Part shown: in pieces, positions 1-5,069 of the stretch | How the letters are laid out: every line of letters starts with the position of its first letter | Numbering within the stretch: the stretch's first letter is position 1 | From: Simkania sp. | Lineage (GTDB): Bacteria > Chlamydiota > Chlamydiia > Chlamydiales > Simkaniaceae | Assembly: GCA_028279205.1 (NCBI GenBank) | Contig: JANQSR010000037.1 | Coordinates: 1 to 5,069 of the forward strand | Reading direction: 5' to 3' | DNA: 5,069 nucleotides | Made by a program: the position numbers and the translations under genes | The notes under the pieces: model-generated | What the model saw: only the letters and a program-made list of their open reading frames with translations | The model's database searches: none | Told to the model about the DNA's origin: nothing

Positions 1-89
1 CAGGCCGGGGCATGGCTGATGCTAGAAGAAATGCCACGTATGAACCTAATTACTTAAGAGGACTTTTCGGGAAGATGTTTGTCAAGTAA
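1..89 (+). CDS. Possible 3' end of an unidentified gene (partial)
   Basis: One forward frame (codons starting at base 3) is open from the left edge to a TAA at 87-89. It gives 28 residues ending in GLFGKMFVK and rich in Arg, Asn and Tyr. Base composition is balanced up to about base 75 and becomes very AT-rich after about 120, which fits a gene ending near 89. I recognise no family, and 28 open codons at an edge can occur by chance. A second forward frame is open from base 1 to a TAA at 55-57 (18 codons) and is less likely. Sequence to the left of the window would settle which, if either, is real. Confidence 0.3.
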   Translation, partial: GRGMADARRNATYEPNYLRGLFGKMFVK

Positions 90-289
90 TTCTCATCAAA
101 ATGCCCTGCCACTGAACGGATACTTTATATCTATCTAAATATTAGTTATTTAAATAAGGCAGACTCCTTTATCTGAAAAATGAAGCATTTTAAATAAATC
201 TATTTATAAAAATCATTTAAAATAAAAAAATTTATTTGATAAAATGATATTTTAAATTTGATTATAATAAACAAATAATAGGTTTAAAA
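90..289. other. AT-rich intergenic spacer
   Basis: This stretch becomes extremely AT-rich after about base 120 and holds no credible reading frame. It has many A- and T-tracts, a small AT hairpin (AAAATG at 177-182 pairing with CATTTT at 186-191, three-base loop), and a distant CTGCC/GGCAG pair (106-110 and 158-162). None has the GC-rich stem plus T-run of an intrinsic terminator. The right end carries the probable promoter of the coiled-coil gene. Confidence 0.6.
236..268 (+). promoter_or_regulatory. Probable sigma-70-type promoter of the coiled-coil gene
   Basis: A TTGATA box (236-241, five of six matches to TTGACA) is followed by a perfect TATAAT at 263-268. The spacing between them is 21 bp, longer than the usual 16-18. 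The overlapping GATTAT (260-265) gives an 18-bp spacer with a poorer -10 match. Transcription would start near 272-275, leaving a leader of about 15 bases. In DNA this AT-rich such boxes also arise by chance, so the call rests on position as well as match. A weak Shine-Dalgarno core, AGG (280-282), lies seven bases before the ATG at 290. Confidence 0.45.
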
Positions 290-946
290 ATGCAAACAGT
301 AAGAGTTGAAAGAGATAATGTTAATAACACTTTAGGTGCGGAAGAAGTTTCCAACCCTTCTCTTAGTAATCTAAAAGAGAAGGTTTATAGTGTTGTTTCA
401 AAAATATTTGATTATATAAAATCTTTAATTCCACTTTATTCAATTATTCATAACCAAAAAAAAACAAAAAAAAACGAATTTTTTAAAAATAAAAATAAAG
501 TTCTTGAAGAAGAAAAAGAAGCACTAGAAAAGCACGTCGAAGTTCTTCAAAAGAGAATTGAAGGGCAAGAAAAGCTCATCAAAGATTCTGAAGGGAAAAT
601 CGGAGGACAAGAGGAACAGATCAAGGTTCTTCAGAAGGAAAGGGGAACCCTTCAAAGAAAAGTCGAAAGATTAGAAAAGCATATCAAAGTTCTTGGAAAT
701 AGCATCGAAGTTCTTGAGGAGAACATCGAAGAGATTGAAAATATCGACAAAGGACTTGAAGGTAGAGTCAAAGTTCTTCAACAGGAAAACAGAAGATTAC
801 AATCGGCACTTAGAGATCTATCTTCGAAATTTGTTAGAGAGCAAAGAGAAAAAGAAGCGGCTAAAAGTAGTGAAGAAATGCTTCGATCCGATTTCCTACA
901 TACCCTTTCAAGATGTCAAGGTGTGTTATCCAAATTTGTTGTCTAA
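290..946 (+). CDS. Orphan coiled-coil protein, 218 aa
   Basis: I do not recognise this family. Residues 1-27 are polar. Residues 28-54 form an amphipathic or hydrophobic segment (ending IKSLIPLYSIIH) that could lie on a membrane but is too short for the paired transmembrane helices of a chlamydial Inc protein. Residues 55-70 are Lys/Asn-rich. From about residue 69 to 181 a heptad pattern runs without a phase break: mostly Ile/Val at one core position (83, 90, 97, 104, 111, 125, 132, 139, 146, 160) and Leu three residues later (86, 114, 121, 128, 135, 142, 156, 163, 170, 177). Core breaks are R118, D153, N167 and a Gln/Ser patch at 93-107. This is typical of a long parallel coiled coil. The C-terminal 30 residues are less regular. 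The ATG at 290 is chosen because it follows an AGG at 280-282 and an in-frame stop lies at 245-247. Tandem TAA codons end it (944-949). It is more AT-rich than its neighbours, which fits a lineage-specific gene. A secreted or membrane-associated role is speculation. Confidence 0.75.
   Translation: MQTVRVERDNVNNTLGAEEVSNPSLSNLKEKVYSVVSKIFDYIKSLIPLYSIIHNQKKTKKNEFFKNKNKVLEEEKEALEKHVEVLQKRIEGQEKLIKDSEGKIGGQEEQIKVLQKERGTLQRKVERLEKHIKVLGNSIEVLEENIEEIENIDKGLEGRVKVLQQENRRLQSALRDLSSKFVREQREKEAAKSSEEMLRSDFLHTLSRCQGVLSKFVV
456..474 (+). repeat. A9-C-A9 homopolymer tract inside a coding region
   Basis: Two runs of nine adenines (456-464 and 466-474) are separated by a single C and encode part of the Lys-rich linker, residues about 56-62, of the coiled-coil protein. 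More short A- and T-runs follow up to base 499. Runs of this length are known sites of replication or transcriptional slippage in AT-rich genomes. A slip here would shift frame before the coiled coil. Confidence 0.85.
500..778 (+). repeat. GTTCTT hexamer repeated in 21-bp phase
   Basis: GTTCTT occurs at 500, 542, 626, 689, 710 and 773. The intervals (42, 84, 63, 21 and 63) are all multiples of 21 bp, that is, of one heptad of the encoded coiled coil. Each copy encodes Val-Leu (residues 71-72, 85-86, 113-114, 134-135, 141-142 and 162-163). Five copies sit in a longer degenerate unit encoding [V/I]-[E/K]-V-L. Longer matches exist too, such as AGAAAAGCA followed by a related segment at about 527 and 674. 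This suggests growth by heptad duplication, later diverged. Confidence 0.75.
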
Positions 947-964
947 TAAAGAAGAAAGTTTCCC

Positions 965-1012
965 CCTTACCCCGGGGATCTGCCCCACGCTCCGTGCCTA
1001 AAAGGGTTAAGG
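965..1012 (+). other. Possible branched RNA structure or dispersed-repeat remnant
   Basis: CCTTA-CCC (965-972) can pair with GGG-T-TAAGG (1004-1012) with one bulged T. Inside this outer stem sit GGGG-ATCTG-CCCC (974-986) and CACG-CTC-CGTG (986-996), sharing one base, so a two-hairpin junction is conceivable. CCCCGGGG at 970-977 is itself a palindrome. It starts 15 bases after the tandem stops of the coiled-coil gene but has no following T-run, so it is not a standard terminator. It might help 3'-end formation or be a repeat remnant; this is inference from pairing only. Confidence 0.3.
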
Positions 1013-1091
1013 TAACGATCTATTTTACTTCCAAATTTGTACGCGTTCACGGTGGGTTGAGAGCTGTCTAGGATTGATGGGGATAGACCCC

Positions 1092-1110
1092 CTTCTCTTG
1101 AGGAGAGAAG
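1092..1110. other. Perfect 7-bp hairpin
   Basis: CTTCTCT (1092-1098) and AGAGAAG (1104-1110) are exact reverse complements around the loop TGAGG. The stem is of mixed composition and no T-run follows directly, so I do not call it a terminator. Its role is unknown; it lies about 120 bases upstream of CIRCE. Confidence 0.45.
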
Positions 1111-1164
1111 AAGCCTGTTTTCTTGATTTTCGACAAAATAGACTCTCTGGTTTAAAAGATCGAG

Positions 1165-1182
1165 CCCCCCCCCGAACCCCCC
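1165..1182. repeat. C9-GAA-C6 tract upstream of the groE operator
   Basis: Nine C residues (1165-1173), then GAA, then six C residues (1177-1182), lie in otherwise AT-leaning DNA about 50 bases before CIRCE. Poly-C tracts are length-variable in some chlamydial genes. Here the tract is intergenic, so variation would change spacing or structure and not a reading frame. The tract also carries a higher risk of sequencing length error. Confidence 0.85.
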
Positions 1183-1231
1183 TCTATTCGACTTTAATTC
1201 AACAAAATCAATGGTTTAGGCTTTTTCATAA

Positions 1232-1258
1232 TTAGCAAACTTTTCATAAGAGTGCTAA
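1232..1258. promoter_or_regulatory. CIRCE operator (HrcA binding site) of groESL
   Basis: The site reads TTAGCAAAC (1232-1240), a nine-base spacer TTTTCATAA (1241-1249), then GAGTGCTAA (1250-1258). The CIRCE consensus is TTAGCACTC-N9-GAGTGCTAA. The right arm is perfect and the left arm differs at its seventh and eighth bases. Arm symmetry extends two bases outward on each side (AA at 1230-1231, TT at 1259-1260). CIRCE is bound by the repressor HrcA, which in many bacteria, including Chlamydia, controls groESL and the hrcA-grpE-dnaK operon and is released on heat stress. It sits just upstream of the predicted -35 box, so repression would probably act on promoter access. Confidence 0.93.
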
Positions 1259-1264
1259 TTTGTG

Positions 1265-1293
1265 TTGCAAGAATTTTCTTCCTTGATTATGAT
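1265..1293 (+). promoter_or_regulatory. groESL promoter, sigma-70-type
   Basis: TTGCAA (1265-1270, four of six matches) and TATGAT (1288-1293, five of six) are separated by the ideal 17 bp, six bases downstream of CIRCE. Transcription would start near 1300, giving a leader of about 43 bases before groES. A perfect TATAAT also occurs at 1302-1307. Its best-spaced -35 candidate, TTCCTT (1279-1284), is poor, so it may be a second -10 or an unrelated match. Both are consistent with control by the vegetative sigma factor plus HrcA. Confidence 0.65.
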
Positions 1294-1324
1294 GGGTTTC
1301 GTATAATGAAAACCGTTGAGACTT

Positions 1325-1331
1325 AGAGGAG
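1325..1331 (+). promoter_or_regulatory. groES ribosome binding site
   Basis: AGAGGAG is a strong Shine-Dalgarno sequence 11 bases before the ATG at 1343. It decides the start: an upstream in-frame TTG at 1316 would put this site inside the coding sequence and has no site of its own. Confidence 0.8.
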
Positions 1332-1342
1332 TTTTAGAAAAT

Positions 1343-1660
1343 ATGAAGACCAAAAAAAAGCTGAAACTAAGACCTCTTGGGGATCGTGTTCTGGTTCAAA
1401 GGATAGACCAGGAAGAGACCCTCAAGGGGGGAATCATCCTTCCCGATTCTGCGAAGAAAAAGCAGGATTCGGCACGTGTTATTGCTGTTGGGAAAGGGAA
1501 AAAGAGTGATGATGGCAAGGATCCTTTCATTCCAGTCGAAGTGGGAGATGTGATCCTCATGGACAAGTATGGGGGACAAGAAGTAACCGTAGATGACGAG
1601 GAGTGTGTTGTTCTACGATTTGATGAAATTATCGGAATAATCTTAGAAGAAGGAGTATAA
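1343..1660 (+). CDS. groES: GroES, 10-kDa co-chaperonin, 105 aa
   Basis: GroES forms the heptameric lid that caps the GroEL ring in the cytosol and, with ATP, closes the folding chamber. The cpn10 signature is visible from L9 to L33: L-R-P-L-G-D-R-V-L-V-Q, nine residues, then GGIIL. Residues about 23-40 are the mobile loop that binds the GroEL apical domain, with the hydrophobic tripeptide I31-I32-L33. The GGIILPDSAKKKQD stretch and a Lys-rich N-terminus (MKTKKKLKL) resemble chlamydial GroES. Length is slightly above the usual 95-102 residues, mainly at the N-terminus. The ATG at 1343 follows a good Shine-Dalgarno site. It is the first gene of the CIRCE-controlled operon, with groEL starting 10 bases after its stop. 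The final codons contain the groEL ribosome binding site. Confidence 0.97.
   Translation: MKTKKKLKLRPLGDRVLVQRIDQEETLKGGIILPDSAKKKQDSARVIAVGKGKKSDDGKDPFIPVEVGDVILMDKYGGQEVTVDDEECVVLRFDEIIGIILEEGV
1650..1655 (+). promoter_or_regulatory. groEL ribosome binding site, inside the groES 3' end
   Basis: AAGGAG lies within the last codons of groES and 15 bases before the groEL ATG. That spacing is longer than usual, and nothing closer resembles a Shine-Dalgarno site. Ribosomes finishing groES stop 10 bases before the groEL start, so translational coupling may help initiation. Confidence 0.6.
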
Positions 1661-1664
1661 GTAA

Positions 1665-3296
<1,632 letters not shown>

Positions 3297-3324
3297 TCCA
3301 CCAACCTTTTTTCTCTTTTGTGAG

Positions 3325-3360
3325 AAAAGGTGTCGATATTTTTTCGGCACCTTTTTTTTT
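3325..3360 (+). terminator. Intrinsic terminator of the groESL operon
   Basis: AAAAGGTGTCGA (3325-3336) pairs along all 12 positions with TCGGCACCTTTT (3344-3355), with one G-T wobble, around a seven-base T-rich loop. Nine T residues (3352-3360) overlap and extend the 3' arm. This is a textbook Rho-independent terminator for groEL. Read on the other strand for pepF, whose stop codon is three bases away, the hairpin is followed by CTCAC and not a T-run, so it should work poorly in that direction. Confidence 0.93.
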
Positions 3361-3363
3361 GGG

Positions 3364-5069
3364 TCAATTTAGATCTATGTGGTTTAGCTCTGTTTCGAGC
3401 TCGCTTACAAGATGGTCAAAACGGTCAATAAGCATTTCGATGGGCTCTCTACTATGCATGTCGACACCCGCTTTTTTCAAAAGTTGGAGGGGATATTGAC
3501 TCGACCCTGATGAGAGGAATGTCATATACGCCTCTGACCCCTCTTTTCTTACCTTGTCAACTAAGGCTGAGGCCGCGCTGATCCCCGTGGCGTATTGATA
3601 GACGTAGAAGTTGTAATAAAAGTGGGGAATGCGCAAAAACTCGACGCTAATTTCAGGATCGGCATGTAGATGAGGGCCATAAAAATCGGTGCTTAGCTGT
3701 TGATAGAGCTTTTTAAGTGTTGTTGGTGTCAGGGGGATTTGCTTTTCGGCCATCTCGTGGAGCTTTAGTTCAAATTGCGCAAACTGCGTCTGTCTAAAAA
3801 GTGTCGAACAGATATCGCTAATTTTTTGGCTTAAAAAGTAACACTTTTCTAAGTGAGATTCGGCTTGCTCCATCAGATCAAGAAATAGCAAATCTTCGTG
3901 AAATGTCGAGGCAATTTCGGCGAGGAAAATGGGGTACTTAGAGTACTGGTAAGGTTGCCTTTGATTGCTCAAGCGAGAGTGCATGCTGTGACCCGCCTCA
4001 TGCGTCAAGATGAACACATCTCTTAAGGTTTTGCAAAAATTCATAGAGATATAGGGCAGACTGTCGTAGCAACCACTCGAATAAGCACCAGACCGTTTAT
4101 TCTTGTTTCCAAAAACATCGACCCAACGCTGCTCAGAAAGCCCCTTTTCTAAAACCTTTTGATATTCACGACCCATGATAGCAACCGATCTTAAAATCCT
4201 CTCTTTGGCCTCTTCATAGGTGTACTCTTTTTCAAATGAGGGAGCGAGTGAGACTTGTAAATCGTAATAGTGGAGCTTGTCCAAGCCTAAAATTCTTTTT
4301 CTTAAGTCTACGTAATGGTGCAAGCGGTCGATTCTTTTTAAAACTGTATCGATCAAATTGTGATAGATAGTGACATCAATGTGATGGGGGGTCAAAGCGG
4401 CATGCAAAGCGGAAGGGTAACCGCGCGCTTTTGCTTTAAAAGTTTGGGACTGGACTTGCCCACTGAGCAGCTCACAGATCGTATTTTCAAACTGCTGATA
4501 TCCCCTGTGCAAGTTCAAAAAACTGTTTTTACGTAAAATCCGATCTTTTGACTGTATATAGAGGGAGTAAGAAGCGGGGGAGAGGGGTTTTGTTTCTCCT
4601 GTGCTGCTCTTAACAGAGGGGAAACTAAGGTCGGCATTATTGAGCAAGGTAAACGCTCTTCGCGCTGTCTCAAGCGGTTTTTCTGCCAGAGAAAGGAGAG
4701 CCTCTTGGTCTGTTGAAAGGGTGTAGGGTTTGAGCGCATAGATTTTTTTCAAGTAGAGGGCAAACTCTTTTAATGTGGCAGAGTTGAGGTATTTTTCAAA
4801 TGTTTGGGTATCGAGCTCTAAAATCTCAGGTTGGATCCAAGATGTCTCCTTCTCATATTCAGAGTGGAGAAGACAAATACGCTCATAAGCATCCTTGTGC
4901 TTTTCGTGCAAAAGATCCTCGTTATGGCGTAAACGGGAATAAGTGTGAAGTTTGGTTAACCGACGCTCAAGATTGGTGACGAATTTGAGAAGTTCGAGTA
5001 GCTTTTGGGATCCATCCGAAAGTGTTCCTCGATAGCTTTGAATGGTGGCAGAGGGGGCAAGAAAGTCCT
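3364..5069 (-). CDS. pepF: Oligoendopeptidase F, M3 family zinc metallopeptidase (N-terminus off window)
   Basis: PepF is a cytosolic zinc endopeptidase that cleaves oligopeptides, probably recycling amino acids from peptide breakdown. The frame is open to the right edge, so 567 residues are visible. Family members are about 600 residues, so roughly 40 N-terminal residues are missing. Counting from the edge, the N-terminal helical part includes YSRLRHNED. KRSGAYSSG (324-332) with YDSLPYI is a PepF hallmark. The zinc motif HEAGH is at 356-360 (bases 4002-3988), giving ligands H356 and H360 and catalytic E357. The third ligand is the Glu of AEIAST at 384. Conserved H482 and YVYQYATG (488-495) complete the active site, and all key residues are present. 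A TTG at 4911 is not the start, because PepF-like sequence continues upstream of it. The gene converges on groEL with 67 bases between stops. Its promoter is outside the window, and no good terminator of its own is visible. Confidence 0.96.
   Translation of the reverse strand, partial: DFLAPSATIQSYRGTLSDGSQKLLELLKFVTNLERRLTKLHTYSRLRHNEDLLHEKHKDAYERICLLHSEYEKETSWIQPEILELDTQTFEKYLNSATLKEFALYLKKIYALKPYTLSTDQEALLSLAEKPLETARRAFTLLNNADLSFPSVKSSTGETKPLSPASYSLYIQSKDRILRKNSFLNLHRGYQQFENTICELLSGQVQSQTFKAKARGYPSALHAALTPHHIDVTIYHNLIDTVLKRIDRLHHYVDLRKRILGLDKLHYYDLQVSLAPSFEKEYTYEEAKERILRSVAIMGREYQKVLEKGLSEQRWVDVFGNKNKRSGAYSSGCYDSLPYISMNFCKTLRDVFILTHEAGHSMHSRLSNQRQPYQYSKYPIFLAEIASTFHEDLLFLDLMEQAESHLEKCYFLSQKISDICSTLFRQTQFAQFELKLHEMAEKQIPLTPTTLKKLYQQLSTDFYGPHLHADPEISVEFLRIPHFYYNFYVYQYATGISAASALVDKVRKEGSEAYMTFLSSGSSQYPLQLLKKAGVDMHSREPIEMLIDRFDHLVSELETELNHIDLN

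Larger units (their letters stand above)
947..1231. other. Gene-free spacer, GC-rich and structured in part
   Basis: No credible gene is visible on either strand. The stretch differs from the AT-rich gene before it: it has C-runs at 962-966, 970-973, 983-986, 1088-1092, 1165-1173 and 1177-1182, plus several short inverted repeats. Examples are GTCTA (1066-1070) with TAGAC (1084-1088), and GGGG (1079-1082) with CCCC (1088-1091), which share bases and so compete. No tRNA, SRP RNA, 6S RNA or RNase P signature was recognised. No clear terminator for the upstream gene is present, because its hairpins lack T-runs. A weak upstream promoter candidate is TCGACA (1130-1135) with TAAAAG (1153-1158), 17 bp apart. 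It would place CIRCE in the leader, but its -10 match is poor. Confidence 0.6.

Noticed and set aside
28..54. Residues 28-54 of the coiled-coil protein as an Inc-type bilobed membrane domain
   Set aside because: Only one short, amphipathic segment with several Lys and Asp residues is present, not the roughly 40-60-residue paired hydrophobic domain of Inc proteins. Positions given here are residue numbers of the 290-946 protein.
693..1001. A 102-residue forward reading frame overlapping the end of the coiled-coil gene
   Set aside because: It starts at a TTG inside the coiled-coil frame, has no Shine-Dalgarno site, and mirrors the repeats of the real gene out of frame. A stop lies a few codons upstream (672-674), so it is not a frameshifted continuation from the A-tract.
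1092..1120. Hairpin as a terminator for the coiled-coil gene
   Set aside because: There is no T-run directly after the stem, and it lies almost 150 bases beyond the stop codon.
1150..1200. tRNA T-arm-like sequence around the C-runs (GGTTCG on the minus strand)
   Set aside because: No acceptor, D-arm or anticodon stem can be found at the right distances; the match comes from the homopolymer runs.
1316..1342. Extended groES start at TTG 1316 (nine more residues)
   Set aside because: The Shine-Dalgarno AGAGGAG (1325-1331) falls inside this extension and serves the ATG at 1343. The TTG also lies very close to the predicted transcription start.
3325..3360. Fully bidirectional terminator also serving pepF
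   Set aside because: On the pepF strand the stem is followed by CTCACAAAAG, with no T-run beyond the four in the stem, so efficient termination in that direction is not supported.
4909..4911. TTG as the start of pepF
   Set aside because: The frame stays open for 52 more codons to the right edge and encodes PepF-like sequence (YSRLRHNED), so the gene is cut by the window.

Overview
The window looks like chromosomal DNA from a member of the Chlamydiota, most likely a Chlamydia-like amoebal or environmental lineage and not Chlamydia itself. The evidence is a GroES/GroEL pair whose sequences (for example the GGIILPDSAKKKQD stretch of GroES and the AGMDY-like, GGM-poor GroEL tail) resemble chlamydial GroES/GroEL1 as I remember them, a CIRCE operator for HrcA, and an oligoendopeptidase F gene next to groESL. 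I recall pepF, groES and groEL also being neighbours in Chlamydia. This assignment rests on recognition; no search was run.

Layout. Bases 1-89 may hold the last codons of an unidentified gene running in from the left edge. A very AT-rich spacer (about 90-289) carries a plausible promoter for a 218-residue orphan protein (290-946). That protein has an amphipathic N-terminal segment, a Lys/Asn-rich linker encoded by an A9-C-A9 tract, and then a long leucine-zipper-like coiled coil. A gene-free stretch of almost 400 bases follows (947-1342). Its first part is unexpectedly GC-rich, with short hairpins and a C9-GAA-C6 tract. Its last part is the groE control region: CIRCE, a sigma-70-type promoter and a Shine-Dalgarno site.

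groES (1343-1660) and groEL (1671-3296) form a tight bicistronic operon closed by a strong intrinsic terminator (3325-3360). pepF lies on the opposite strand (3364-5069), converging on groEL. It is cut by the right edge, so its N-terminus is missing.

Function. GroEL and GroES together form the ATP-driven protein-folding chamber, and HrcA acting at CIRCE is expected to repress the operon outside stress. PepF is a cytosolic zinc peptidase that degrades oligopeptides. The orphan coiled-coil protein has no recognisable family; a lineage-specific role, possibly as a secreted or membrane-associated host-interaction protein, is only a guess. I found no mobile element, CRISPR array, tRNA or rRNA. The most unusual signals are the 21-bp-phased repeats in the coiled-coil gene, the CIRCE whose 9-bp spacer is duplicated immediately upstream, the homopolymer tracts, and a one-residue deletion in the GroEL apical domain.
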